From Ignavibacteria bacterium (GTDB lineage Bacteria; Bacteroidota; Ignavibacteria; Tepidaquicellales; Tepidaquicellaceae), in contig JAIBBK010000002.1 of assembly GCA_019694675.1 (NCBI GenBank), positions 62,001-126,000 on the forward strand: a stretch of DNA of 64,000 bases, written 5' to 3'. Every line of letters begins with the position of its first letter. Position 1 is the first letter of the stretch. Positions 7,860 to 16,937 of this stretch are shown here, in pieces. The notes below the pieces were generated by a model. That model worked only from the letters and a program-made list of their open reading frames with translations. It was not told the origin of the DNA and did no database searches. Made by a program: the position numbers and the translations under genes.

Positions 7860-8387
7860 GTGCCGATAATTGCATTTTACACGTTCGGGATTCTGAATCA
7901 ACCATACGGCCATCCGCAGGTTCAGGAGTTTTACGATAAGATTGACGCTGTCTTCAGCCAGGCGAAGGAATCCGAAGGACTTATTGAAATCAATTCCGAG
8001 CTTGCGGGCCGGGAAGCGGCTCTGCCGAGGTTCTATGACAGGGAAAAGGATCCTGAGGCTCCCTCCACTCTGAGTTGCTGGAAAGACCTTGAGTCTGTCT
8101 TTGCATTTGCATACAAAGGACTGCACGGTGCGGCACTGCGCAAGAGGCATGAATGGTTCAGAAAGGGTGACTGGCCAACATATGTGGCATGGTGGATAAG
8201 CGATGATCATATACCAACAGCAAAGGAAGCCGTACACAGACTCGAACATCTGCACGATAACGGTTCAACTCCGTTTGCTTTCAACTTCAAGAAACCGTTT
8301 GATGCATACGGCAATCCCGTACAACCGGACGCAGTAAAGATCAAAAGGAATATTCAGAAGAATGAATGCGGTTCTCATCTTCCATAA
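7860..8387 (+). CDS. DUF3291 domain protein
   Basis: A 175-residue cytoplasmic protein starting at GTG. It matches the DUF3291 pattern as I recall it: a short beta strand at the start (IAFYTFGI), the central LSCWKDLESVFAFAYKGLH, the HEWFRKG motif, then YVAWWISDDHIPTAKEAVHRL and a C-terminal PFAFNFKKPF. The fold resembles dimeric ferredoxin-like monooxygenases, but no function is known for the family. It lies 65 nt after nrfA and 24 nt before the DinB-like gene on the same strand; no terminator is evident after nrfA, so read-through is possible. Confidence 0.8.
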   Translation: MPIIAFYTFGILNQPYGHPQVQEFYDKIDAVFSQAKESEGLIEINSELAGREAALPRFYDREKDPEAPSTLSCWKDLESVFAFAYKGLHGAALRKRHEWFRKGDWPTYVAWWISDDHIPTAKEAVHRLEHLHDNGSTPFAFNFKKPFDAYGNPVQPDAVKIKRNIQKNECGSHLP

Positions 8388-8411
8388 TCAAACCCAAGAA
8401 TCCCTGTCCGT

Positions 8412-8897
8412 ATGAAACGAAAACCAGTGATCAGCGCACTGCTTGAAGAGTATAAGTATGTGATTGACGATCTGAAATCCCACATATCAGACATCACATG
8501 TGAAGAACTTGCAGAGCCGGTTGACCTGAAGACTCCCAACAAAGACTGTGTTTCGATACAATCAATACTAACCCACATTGTGCTTTGCGGTTATCATTAC
8601 ATTACAATGATGGACATTCACGAAGGAAATGCTGACAGCGAATGGCACAAAAGAATTAAGCGCGGGTCTGTTGAAGAGTATTACAATGACATTGACGAGA
8701 TGTATGAGAAGACCTTGAAGTTCTTTGAAAAGATAAATGACCGAGACATTGCCAGGTTTGACCCGAAAGACAAGCTGATAACATTCTGGGGACAGTATTA
8801 CGATTACGAACAACTCATGGAGCATGCGATCGTGCATGTTTCGAGGCACAGGAGGCAGATTGTGAAGTTCAGGGATTCAATAAGAGGAAAGAAGTAG
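8412..8897 (+). CDS. DinB-like four-helix protein
   Basis: A 161-residue protein with the DinB/YfiT helical-bundle pattern. Metal-ligand-type histidines appear in ILTHIVLCGYHYI (helix 2) and in MEHAIVHVSRHRRQI (last helix, H-x3-H-x3-H). Members bind a divalent metal and some are thiol-dependent transferases, but the substrate cannot be read here. It starts at an ATG 24 nt after the DUF3291 gene and 19 nt before the membrane protein gene, so the three probably share a transcript. Two other DinB-like genes occur at 33665 and 50560 with little sequence likeness to this one. Confidence 0.8.
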   Translation: MKRKPVISALLEEYKYVIDDLKSHISDITCEELAEPVDLKTPNKDCVSIQSILTHIVLCGYHYITMMDIHEGNADSEWHKRIKRGSVEEYYNDIDEMYEKTLKFFEKINDRDIARFDPKDKLITFWGQYYDYEQLMEHAIVHVSRHRRQIVKFRDSIRGKK

Positions 8898-8916
8898 GGA
8901 GGAAGACCATTCGTCA

Positions 8917-9357
8917 ATGGAATTCAAATTTCTGATAGTGTTCCATCTTTTGGGAGCATGCGTATGGGTTGGCGGACATCTCATACTCGCCGCAACAATT
9001 CTCCCGAAAGCACTGAGACTTAAGGACCCTGAGGTCATAAGCGGTTTCGAATCAATGTTCGAAAAGATCGGAATCCCTTCACTTATCATACAGGTCATTA
9101 CGGGAGTCCGTATGTCTATGATAAAATTGCCTGTGAGCGAATGGTTCAATTTCCAGAATCAGATCTCTGCGCTGATCTCACTGAAGATCATTTTGCTTTT
9201 GATGACAATAGCGCTCGCAATACATGCAAGACTCTTTATCATTCCCAAGCTTGATGCGCAAAAGATTTCCATTCTCGGATGGCACATAACCGGAGTGACG
9301 TTCATTGCAGTTCTGATGCTGCTTACAGGTTTGAGCTTCAGATACAGCATTCTCTGA
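8917..9357 (+). CDS. Four-helix membrane protein, CopD-like
   Basis: A 146-residue integral membrane protein with four predicted transmembrane helices: around residues 4-30 (FHLLGACVWVGGHLIL), 50-70, 82-105 and 118-142. A His in helix 1 with the GGH motif, and further His residues in helices 3 and 4 (AIHARLF, GWHITG), recall CopD-like and related haem-b membrane proteins. Copper transport itself is not supported by anything in the neighbourhood. It is the last gene of the plus-strand run; a hairpin terminator lies at 9411-9444. Confidence 0.65.
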   Translation: MEFKFLIVFHLLGACVWVGGHLILAATILPKALRLKDPEVISGFESMFEKIGIPSLIIQVITGVRMSMIKLPVSEWFNFQNQISALISLKIILLLMTIALAIHARLFIIPKLDAQKISILGWHITGVTFIAVLMLLTGLSFRYSIL

Positions 9358-9410
9358 ACTCCTGATTGAAATGAGCCTGAAAGATGAAACGAGTTGTGCC
9401 CGGTAAATAA

Positions 9411-9444
9411 AACGCCCCGGGAGCTACCAGGAACCCGGGGCGTT
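9411..9444. terminator. Bidirectional rho-independent terminator
   Basis: An 11-bp perfect stem AACGCCCCGGG / CCCGGGGCGTT with a 12-nt loop lies between convergent genes. On the minus strand it is followed by a T-rich run (TTTTATTTA), so it is a strong terminator for the gene at 9463-10866; the plus-strand tail is weaker. Confidence 0.85.
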
Positions 9445-9462
9445 TACCCTTAACTTGAACCA

Positions 9463-10866
9463 TCACTTGATCAGCAACATCGTCCTCACCAGCGATTGGC
9501 CACCGGCATCAAGCTTGCAGAAATATGAGCCGGATGGCAAGTCCACACCTTCAAATCTTACGGAGAATTCACCGGCAGGTTGCATTTCGTTTACCAGGAC
9601 TTTCACGATTCTTCCAGTATTATCAAATACTCTTAAACTTACAAACGCACTGTTCTTCAGCGAGTATCTTATCCCTGTTGAGGGATTGAAGGGATTCGGA
9701 AAATTCTGATGCAACGTCAATTGCTCAGGCAAAAGGGTGTTGCCTGAACTGCTGACCGATACCACAGTATTTGCGATCATCCTGCTCAGCGGCCCGCCGT
9801 AAGCACCCATATCATTTCTGAGTCCTCCTCTTGCCGGCCATTTGGCAAGCGACGGATTTTGCGGATCCTGCGGATCATTGTACCTTGCAGAGCTGTCACC
9901 CTTGTCAATGCAGGGAGAGCCGGACTTAAGATAATAATTGGTTGAGTCGAAGAGCGGCTCGGAGTTTATGTTTCCTGCTCCTGTAATTCCGCCCTGAACA
10001 TTACAGTAAGTGACGATCATTTGCGGTCCGGAGAATTGTGTGTTATTCCCCCCGGTATTTCCCCACACAATATTGTTGACGACGGTTGTTAGTCCGGCGG
10101 AGTTGTAAATGCCCGGAGACTGGCTGTTAGCAGAATTGAACACGACCGTGTTGTTCTCGATCGTCCTTGGCCTTGAAAAAGTGTTGTTCATCCAGATTCC
10201 CGATCCTGCTCCGAACTGCATTGATCCGAAATTCTTAGCTATGAGATTGTTTTTGATCTCTCCACCCGTGTAGTTCAGCACTATGCCGGCTCCGTATCGT
10301 GCAGAGTTGTTCATCACTATATTGTTATAGAATCTCACATACCCGTCTCCAATCCTTGCGCCGCCTCCGCCTGTGCTGTTTGCGATTCCTCCGGTGATGC
10401 AGTGATTGTCTCTTATGATGTTATACTGAATTACCGGATTGCAGAGTGCCACAAGCAATCCGCCCCCTTCCCTGTAGAAACCGGCAAAGTGCTCGTCATT
10501 CCAAATCGTGCCTTTGCCTCCCGTAAGAGTGAAACCCTGCAGTACTGTGGTGGAATCCTGCCCCCCTGCGATTATGACACAGCTTGCCGAATCAGGTTGC
10601 TGCGGATTGCTTCCGTTGATGATCGTACTGCTGATGAATGACAGGTCCATGTTCTGATAGAACCTGCTTGTAAGGACGATCTTTCTGTTCCTGAAGTTGA
10701 TGTTCTCGGTGTATGTTCCCGGCTGAACGAGAACCGTATCGCCGTCACTGCATGCAAGTATGGCGCTTTGAATTGTTGCATACTGTGAAGGTACGTTTCT
10801 TATCACTGCTCCTGCATCGGTGCATAGAATGAGCAGTGAAATGCACAGAAGTTTTGAAATTTTCAT
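9463..10866 (-). CDS. Secreted parallel beta-helix protein with T9SS sorting domain
   Basis: About 467 residues from the ATG at 10866; the open frame runs further up, but that part overlaps the sigma factor gene and lacks a signal peptide. The signal peptide is MKISKLLCISLLILCTDAGA. It is followed by VPSQYATIQSAILACSDGDTVLVQPGTY, the hallmark opening of NosD/pectate-lyase-like right-handed beta helices. Asn-rich helix rungs follow (GGGARIGDGYVRFYNNIV, NNTVVFNSAN). The last ~80 residues are a type A T9SS sorting domain (HQNFPNPFNPSTGIRYSL ... MLLIK). It is likely exported across the outer membrane and attached to or released from the surface; the ligand is unknown. Confidence 0.88.
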   Translation of the reverse strand: MKISKLLCISLLILCTDAGAVIRNVPSQYATIQSAILACSDGDTVLVQPGTYTENINFRNRKIVLTSRFYQNMDLSFISSTIINGSNPQQPDSASCVIIAGGQDSTTVLQGFTLTGGKGTIWNDEHFAGFYREGGGLLVALCNPVIQYNIIRDNHCITGGIANSTGGGGARIGDGYVRFYNNIVMNNSARYGAGIVLNYTGGEIKNNLIAKNFGSMQFGAGSGIWMNNTFSRPRTIENNTVVFNSANSQSPGIYNSAGLTTVVNNIVWGNTGGNNTQFSGPQMIVTYCNVQGGITGAGNINSEPLFDSTNYYLKSGSPCIDKGDSSARYNDPQDPQNPSLAKWPARGGLRNDMGAYGGPLSRMIANTVVSVSSSGNTLLPEQLTLHQNFPNPFNPSTGIRYSLKNSAFVSLRVFDNTGRIVKVLVNEMQPAGEFSVRFEGVDLPSGSYFCKLDAGGQSLVRTMLLIK

Positions 10867-10933
10867 GATGATGCTTGTTTGATTTATTCTCTTTGACCAT
10901 TCACACGAATGCCTGTGACAAGCCGCCGCTGTT

Positions 10934-11818
10934 TCAGCTGAAGTTGAATATATCCCTGAACTCATTGCTTTCAACAATGCTGCTGATCGCCCTTACAAAA
11001 TCAGGGGACGGCACCATCCTGTGCTGTCTGAAGAGTCCGACCGCCTTGCTTTCGTACAGGTCATCGAGAGCGGCGGACTTCTGCGGAGCAACGCTTTCTA
11101 TATGCCTGAGATGCTTTCCTGCAAACACAAGACGTTCGGGATCAACATGCCCGGCATTGATCATCAGTCTTGTCTTCTTATCGCAGTGGCACGGATTGTT
11201 CCTGTCCATGAGTCCGCACTTGCTGTTCATGAAATTTGTGAGCTGTCTTCTCGCGCGTGAGAGCTTCTGCCGGAAATTCACTTTTGATATTCCCAGTATC
11301 TCACTGCCTGTTTCATCATTCACGTTAAAGATATTTCCCAGTATGAAGATCAGCCTTTGCTCCCTGTCGAGGCACAGAAGCATCGCGTTCATACAGCCGA
11401 TCTTCGTCTCCTCTATCAGCAGTCCCACTTCAACAGGTACGTTATTCTGATCCGGAAGTTCGGTATCAGGAGAGTTAAGAATATCCTCTCCGTATTTATG
11501 GAAAGAGAAATACTCAAACTCTCTCTTCCTCTTCTTCATGTTAATCACATGGTTGGCTACAATCCTGTAAAGCCATGTACGCAGACTGCTGTCCTGCCTG
11601 AAAGTAGACAGCTTCGTAATGATCTTTATGAGAGTTTCCTGTGTCACGTCCTCGGCATCGGAGGGATCCCACACCATTTTCAGCGCAATATTATAGATCC
11701 ATGCCTGATGCCTTTTTACGAGCGCCTCAAGACTCTTTTTATCGCCGCTTACGGCAGAAGCCACAAGCTCCCTGTCTTCAAGGTCGCTGTCGTCCTTCTC
11801 AAGAAAAGGGTTTACCAT
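10934..11818 (-). CDS. ECF-type RNA polymerase sigma factor with Cys-rich C-terminal extension
   Basis: A 294-residue sigma-70 family protein. Region 2 spans ~25-95 (ALVKRHQAWIYNIAL, DAEDVTQETLIKIITKL, RTWLYRIVANH) and region 4 spans ~135-195 (LLCLDREQRLIFILGNIF, SEILGISKVNFRQKLSRAR). A further ~100 residues follow with C201, C210, H211 and C212 in CGLMDRNNPCHCDKKT, which could bind metal or sense redox state. No anti-sigma gene is adjacent, so the extension may itself control activity. It is flanked by genes for T9SS cargo proteins on both sides and is divergent from the one at 12018, so it may regulate them; this is an inference. Confidence 0.92.
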   Translation of the reverse strand: MVNPFLEKDDSDLEDRELVASAVSGDKKSLEALVKRHQAWIYNIALKMVWDPSDAEDVTQETLIKIITKLSTFRQDSSLRTWLYRIVANHVINMKKRKREFEYFSFHKYGEDILNSPDTELPDQNNVPVEVGLLIEETKIGCMNAMLLCLDREQRLIFILGNIFNVNDETGSEILGISKVNFRQKLSRARRQLTNFMNSKCGLMDRNNPCHCDKKTRLMINAGHVDPERLVFAGKHLRHIESVAPQKSAALDDLYESKAVGLFRQHRMVPSPDFVRAISSIVESNEFRDIFNFS

Positions 11819-11965
11819 ATTCGTAAGATTCAGTTTTACAATTTAGACAAAATAAAACCTGACTTGTGACAATCCGCATTAAACTTTCCCGGTGAAATGA
11901 ATGTCATAATTTATACCACCCCTGAAAATTGGCACAAGTGCATTCAGTTTATATGCAGGTTTGCC

Positions 11966-11973
11966 TAATTTTG
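11966..11973 (+). promoter_or_regulatory. -7 element before the Asp-box repeat gene
   Basis: TAATTTTG matches TAnnTTTG and lies 44 nt before the ATG at 12018 in the gap between divergent genes. A clear -33 element is not visible. Confidence 0.4.
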
Positions 11974-12017
11974 TAAATAAACCACATACAACCTAACAAA
12001 TAATCCGGGAGAACGAT

Positions 12018-14012
12018 ATGTACTTTCGATCGAGATCATTGCTTTGCTTCCTGCTCATGATGTTGTTCACAGCTTCCGTTTCAGCACAATGGGTTCAGAC
12101 CTCCTCCGGCATAGACCGCGGTGACATAAGAGCAGTGGCAATTTCAGGTTCAAATGTATATGCCGGCACAAATCTTTACGGTGTTTACATATCCGCAGAC
12201 AACGGCGTAACCTGGTCGCAGTCTGCGCTCAACAACAAGACAGTTTATTCACTTGCGGTATCGGGACAGAAGATCTTTGCCGGTACAAACCTTTACGGAT
12301 TATACATATCCACTGACAACGGTTCAAGCTGGACCCAGACATCTCTTACTACTCAGATCGTATCTGCCGTTTACGTAAGCGGAACGACAGTGTTCGCCGG
12401 TACCAATGAAGGAATTTACATTTCTACAAATGACGGTACAAGCTGGAGCCAAAGCTCCCTGAACAACAGGGAGGTCTATTCAATAACAGGCAGCGGAAGC
12501 TATCTTTATGCAGGCACAAGCGGAGCCGGGGTTTATGTTTCTACAAACGGAGGTGCAAACTGGACACAGACGAGTTTTAACAACAGGGATGTCTTCTCCA
12601 TGGCCGCCTCAGGAACATTTGCCTATGCAGGAACAAACAACAACGGGATCTACTACACATCAAACAACGGCCAGACATGGCAGATCACATCCGCCGGCTC
12701 AGGCATCATTTACAGTATGGGAACAGCCGGTCAGTATGTTTATGCCTGCACAGATGCGGGAATTCTAAGGGCTGACAACAACGGAACAACATTTTCAAGC
12801 TTCGCCTTTGCAGGCGAGATAGTTAGATGCTATGCATTCAGCGGCAATTCTGTTTATGCGGGCCTTCCGACCGGGTTAAGGTATTCCGCAAACGGAGGTA
12901 CAAGCTGGACCTTCTGCGAGCTTCACAATACCGCTGTCTTCTCATATCTAAGGCAAGGTAATACAATCTACGCGGGAACAGGCGGGTTCGGGATCTATTC
13001 AAGCACAAACTCGGGCGCATCCTGGAATCCGACCTCTCTTACAACACAGAACGTACCGTGCCTTTCTTACGGCAACAGCAGGATCTATGCAGGCACCGAT
13101 AACGGGGTTTACATTTCATCCGACAACGGCGCATCATGGATTCAATCTCCTTTCAACAATGAAGTGATCTACTCGATAATAATAGACGGAAACAATGTCT
13201 ATGCAGGCGGAGGTTATGCATTTCACATATCCACCAACGGAGGCTTCAACTGGTCGCAAACTTCTTTTCAGGAGATCTGTCTTTCGCTGGTGCAGAGCGG
13301 AAGCACGATCTATGCGGGAACGTATAACGGCGTATTCTATTCCACAAACGGTGCTGCCTCATGGGTTCAGACATCACTTGATAATGAATCCGTAAGATCA
13401 CTTGTGATGAGCGGAACCACAATGGTTGCAGGAACGGATTTCAGCGGTGTTTACATCTCCACGAACAGCGGTACAAACTGGACCCATACAACTCTTGATA
13501 CGGTTAGCATTTACTCTCTTGCCATAAACGGGAATCACATAGTTGCCGGCACCTATGAATACGGCGTGTTTGTGACGCACGACAACGGGCAGACATGGAC
13601 GCAGAGAAATCAGGGACTCGGCAGTCAGACAGTTGGCGCACTTCTGTTTGCAGACGGATATTTGTTTGCGGGCACGGAAGCAAATGCCGCATGGAAGAGG
13701 GATGCAAACGAGATTGTGGGAGTTCAGAGCATTAGCAGTGAAATTCCATCATCATTCGGCCTTGAACAGAATTTTCCGAACCCCTTCAATCCCGCCACCA
13801 GATTCCGGTACAATATTGATAACTACAGGTTCGTGAGACTTTCCGTATATGACCTTTCCGGAAAGGAAGTTGCTGTACTCATGAACGGATATCAGATCCC
13901 CGGCACTTATGAAGCTGTGTTTGACGGCACAGGATTTTCCAGCGGAGCATACTTCTACAGAATTGAATCTGAAGGGCTGACTGACACAAGGAAGATGATA
14001 CTGGTGAAGTAA
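12018..14012 (+). CDS. Secreted Asp-box (BNR) repeat protein with T9SS sorting domain
   Basis: A 664-residue exported protein. After a signal peptide ending SVSAQ come about 13 tandem units of ~40 residues. Each has a strand like NVYAGTNLYGVYIS followed by an Asp-box (S-x-D-x-G-x-T-W, e.g. SADNGVTW, STDNGSSW, TSNNGQTW); one unit is degenerate (RADNNGTTF). Such repeats build beta-propellers as in sialidase-like or photosystem-assembly-like domains. No catalytic residues were identified, so binding is more likely than catalysis. The final ~80 residues are a T9SS type A sorting domain (QNFPNPFNPATRFRYNI ... KMILVK). It is followed 41 nt later by another T9SS cargo gene. Confidence 0.88.
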   Translation: MYFRSRSLLCFLLMMLFTASVSAQWVQTSSGIDRGDIRAVAISGSNVYAGTNLYGVYISADNGVTWSQSALNNKTVYSLAVSGQKIFAGTNLYGLYISTDNGSSWTQTSLTTQIVSAVYVSGTTVFAGTNEGIYISTNDGTSWSQSSLNNREVYSITGSGSYLYAGTSGAGVYVSTNGGANWTQTSFNNRDVFSMAASGTFAYAGTNNNGIYYTSNNGQTWQITSAGSGIIYSMGTAGQYVYACTDAGILRADNNGTTFSSFAFAGEIVRCYAFSGNSVYAGLPTGLRYSANGGTSWTFCELHNTAVFSYLRQGNTIYAGTGGFGIYSSTNSGASWNPTSLTTQNVPCLSYGNSRIYAGTDNGVYISSDNGASWIQSPFNNEVIYSIIIDGNNVYAGGGYAFHISTNGGFNWSQTSFQEICLSLVQSGSTIYAGTYNGVFYSTNGAASWVQTSLDNESVRSLVMSGTTMVAGTDFSGVYISTNSGTNWTHTTLDTVSIYSLAINGNHIVAGTYEYGVFVTHDNGQTWTQRNQGLGSQTVGALLFADGYLFAGTEANAAWKRDANEIVGVQSISSEIPSSFGLEQNFPNPFNPATRFRYNIDNYRFVRLSVYDLSGKEVAVLMNGYQIPGTYEAVFDGTGFSSGAYFYRIESEGLTDTRKMILVK

Positions 14013-14053
14013 TTTTTATGTGAAACAACTTTTTTAACATAAATAATACTGCA

Positions 14054-15250
14054 ATGAAGATCAGAAGATTGGTTGCAATAGTGTTATTGGCAATGGTAAT
14101 GAAAGCGGATGCTCAGCTTGTTCAAAGTAATTATACGGGTGTCGTAACTCCGCAGTTTATCTGTTCGGGCAGTGCAACAAGACTTCCGTATGTATTCAGG
14201 GCGACAGTTTCGGGACTTCTTCCGAACACTAAGTACAGATACTTCACACAGGCATCAGTTCAGGCGGATTTCGGAGGAAGCAACTCGGGTGCAGGAAATC
14301 CGATCTTCATCAACGGTTCGAGTTTCAGATTTTCATCGGCAACAAGTCTTTCCACTCCCGGCGGATATGATTCTCTCGTAACCAACCCGCAGGGCAGTTA
14401 TACCGGATGGTTTGGATTTGCACACTCCGGCAATGCAAGATTCACTGCAGGCAATTATGTTTATCCGACGATCACACTTGACAGCGCCGGCAACGGCAGT
14501 ACTTATCTGAGGTTTGCCTTAAGTGATTCGATCCGCGTTCTCCAGTTTCTTGATTCAGCCAACAACAGATGCGGAACAGGCATATACGGGATTACGCTTG
14601 CAACTCCGAAGAATATTGTGGCGGTTTACGACAACACTTCCGGAAGCGGCAGGCCTCTTTCAATGGCGATACTTGAAGATGACGGCATAAGCTCATCCGT
14701 AATGACATCACTGGTACAGTACTACATTGACAGTGTGGATGCAAAGAACGGAAGATGGGGAGGCGTGATTCCCAATTTGCTTGCAAGCGGCGTAAGACGC
14801 ATTAATGTTCACAGACTAAGCGATGCCTCACTTGCGGCATTCATCACGGACGCTGACGGCATATGGCCGAGCGGTGTAAGCACCGTTAATCCAAACGGCG
14901 GATCTGCTGCGCCGTTAAGGCTAACAACGCAGGACATTCCGCTGACAATTGCCGTAAGCAATGAAACGCCGGGAAGCTTTGCATTGCATCAGAATTTTCC
15001 CAATCCTTTCAATCCTTCAACAACCATTAGGTTTGATATTCCTGAAAAGGGATTTGCGATTCTCAGGGTGTTTGATGTAACAGGACGTGAGGTTTCAACT
15101 CTTGTTTCCGGAGAGCTGGAATCTGGGAGTTATGAGACTATGTTCAGCGGCCTTAAACTCAACTCGGGTGTATATTTCTGCCGGCTTGATTTTACGGGAA
15201 GCGGCGGCCCTGATCTTTCAGAAAGCATGAGGTTATTGCTGATAAAGTAG
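14054..15250 (+). CDS. Secreted protein of unknown domain with T9SS sorting domain
   Basis: A 398-residue exported protein. The signal peptide ends in MKADAQ. A beta-rich domain (~25-180) opens with VTPQFICSGSATRLPYVFRA and includes GLLPNTKYRYFTQASV. A second segment (~190-290) includes YDNTSGSGRPLSMAILEDDG. Both parts align by eye with the exported protein at 20591-22039 (VVPQFFGSKS, GLSPNTTYDVQIGV, FNDTSSSALPLSSYQI), so they define a shared unnamed architecture. The C-terminus is a T9SS type A domain (HQNFPNPFNPSTTIRFDI ... LLLIK). A strong hairpin terminator follows. Confidence 0.75.
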   Translation: MKIRRLVAIVLLAMVMKADAQLVQSNYTGVVTPQFICSGSATRLPYVFRATVSGLLPNTKYRYFTQASVQADFGGSNSGAGNPIFINGSSFRFSSATSLSTPGGYDSLVTNPQGSYTGWFGFAHSGNARFTAGNYVYPTITLDSAGNGSTYLRFALSDSIRVLQFLDSANNRCGTGIYGITLATPKNIVAVYDNTSGSGRPLSMAILEDDGISSSVMTSLVQYYIDSVDAKNGRWGGVIPNLLASGVRRINVHRLSDASLAAFITDADGIWPSGVSTVNPNGGSAAPLRLTTQDIPLTIAVSNETPGSFALHQNFPNPFNPSTTIRFDIPEKGFAILRVFDVTGREVSTLVSGELESGSYETMFSGLKLNSGVYFCRLDFTGSGGPDLSESMRLLLIK

Positions 15251-15284
15251 AGGAGAGACTGAAGGTCAATCCGAGGAAATAAAA

Positions 15285-15312
15285 AAAGCCGGCAATATAT
15301 ATTGCCGGCTTT
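15285..15312. terminator. Bidirectional rho-independent terminator
   Basis: AAAGCCGGCAATAT / ATATTGCCGGCTTT is a perfect 14-bp inverted repeat between convergent genes at 15250 and 15337. The A-run before it gives a T-run on the minus strand, and the plus-strand side ends CTTTCC, so it is stronger for the minus strand. Confidence 0.88.
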
Positions 15313-15336
15313 CCTGTTGCGCAAAATCGTCTCAGC

Positions 15337-16884
15337 TTATTTCGTCAGAATCATCCTCATTGTCTTGCTGAACCCGCCCGAAGTCATCTTATAAAAATAA
15401 ACTCCGGACGAAACTGCCTTTCCGTTATTGTCTGTGGCATCCCACAGCACAGTATGGCTTCCGGCCTCTTTTCTCAGATCATCTGCAAGCGTCTTCACTT
15501 CATTACCCAGAACATCATAGATCTTAACCGTCACATTTGACGTGGACGGGACAGAGAACGTGATCTTAGTAACAGGGTTGAACGGATTCGGGTAATTTTG
15601 TCCAAGCTCAAAATTCTCCGGAGACACTGTTCCATTTTCCGCAATTCCTACAAGCCCCGGGTAATCAAATCCGTATCTGAGCACTCTCGCCACTTCAACA
15701 CCGGGTGAGAAATTCCATACAACTGTTCCAAGCGAATCAACTTCCCAGAGTTTTCTGTCTGTAGACTCGGCCAGTATAGTATTTCCGTTCGGAAGCCTCT
15801 GGCATCCTCCAAGGTGAGTTGAATAAAATCCGCTGGCTGCATAAGTCCATACCGGTGACGCAGGTCCGTATGCAGTTCCCGGTGTATGTGAATAGAACCC
15901 GGCGCTGTCTTCCGGCGGTACTATTTCAATTACATGTGATGCATTTGTACCTTCCCTGTTGTTGAATGCCATAATGTGTCCGCCTCCCGGTACACTGTCG
16001 GGAACCCAGACACTGCTGTGAACGACATTAAACACCTGTGAACCCGCGGCTCTGTAATTCGCCGGCCTTCCCCATCTGTACAGAATATCTCCGCCCTTGC
16101 CATATCTTCCTCCGGTGTGACCTGCCGCCTCCTGCGTGGTGGTGCTGTGATCTATCACATAGATTTCATCAAGTTCGTGAGAAGATATAACAATCTGGTC
16201 AAGACGTTCATTATAGCTGATCCCGTTTATGTGCATCCAGTCGCCTGAGCCGGCACTTCCCACATTGATATCCAGCAGTTCAGGATGGTCTGCAACAACC
16301 CCGTAGTTTGCCTTTGTAGGATCGTGGTCCTGTATGAGGTGATCCCAGAAATGCCACTTCCAAACTATCGTTCCGCCGTTTGTACCAGATGGCTGGATCT
16401 CAACAATATGGTCCGGCCAGATCACGGCGCTGTGATTGAGTCCTGCCGCAACCGCTTCAGCTGCTGTTTTCACTTCCCATGCGATAAGCAGTACATTTCC
16501 GTTTGGCATGGGGCAGATGTCGTGATGCGAGCGGATCGTATTACTGCTGTAGGTATATTCCCAAAGCAGTGTGCCGTTCCACGAATACTTCTGAACGATG
16601 CCTGCAGCTGCACCGCCGTTTATGGTGGAGTTGGTGGAGAGCGCCGGGCGCATGAGATCGCCGTTGCGAAGCAGGTAAACCGAATATCCGCCGCTTCTTG
16701 TATGATTCCAGAACTTGATAACGTTGTTATTCAGGTCAATGAGATTCGTTCTTGTACCGCTTGCCGTATAAAGAGTATAGCCGGGGTACGGTTCGGAACC
16801 GACTGAAATGCCGGATAGCATTAATGTTAGCAACATCAGGAGGGTAAATGCTGTACACACAGGTTTGAATTTCATTAAGTTCAT
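15337..16884 (-). CDS. Secreted arylsulfotransferase-like protein with T9SS sorting domain
   Basis: A 515-residue exported protein. A signal peptide (~1-30) precedes an arylsulfotransferase-like beta-propeller domain (~35-420). Visible hallmarks are GYTLYTASGTRTNLIDLNNN, IRSHHDICPMPNGNVLLIAW, WKWHFWDHLIQDHD, INGISYNERLDQIVISSHEL and GGCQRLPNGNTILAEST. Family enzymes move sulfate between phenolic donors and acceptors using a catalytic His, but distant members of this type often have unknown substrates. The last ~85 residues are a T9SS type A domain (GQNYPNPFNPVTKITFSV ... MILTK). It is a tandem paralog of 16938-18722, almost the same until the segment DYPGL, where the tails diverge. Confidence 0.82.
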   Translation of the reverse strand: MNLMKFKPVCTAFTLLMLLTLMLSGISVGSEPYPGYTLYTASGTRTNLIDLNNNVIKFWNHTRSGGYSVYLLRNGDLMRPALSTNSTINGGAAAGIVQKYSWNGTLLWEYTYSSNTIRSHHDICPMPNGNVLLIAWEVKTAAEAVAAGLNHSAVIWPDHIVEIQPSGTNGGTIVWKWHFWDHLIQDHDPTKANYGVVADHPELLDINVGSAGSGDWMHINGISYNERLDQIVISSHELDEIYVIDHSTTTQEAAGHTGGRYGKGGDILYRWGRPANYRAAGSQVFNVVHSSVWVPDSVPGGGHIMAFNNREGTNASHVIEIVPPEDSAGFYSHTPGTAYGPASPVWTYAASGFYSTHLGGCQRLPNGNTILAESTDRKLWEVDSLGTVVWNFSPGVEVARVLRYGFDYPGLVGIAENGTVSPENFELGQNYPNPFNPVTKITFSVPSTSNVTVKIYDVLGNEVKTLADDLRKEAGSHTVLWDATDNNGKAVSSGVYFYKMTSGGFSKTMRMILTK

Positions 16885-16937
16885 TCCTTTAATTAAGAAT
16901 AAAGATGGATCAGTTATTTGAAAAATGATTCTCTTGT

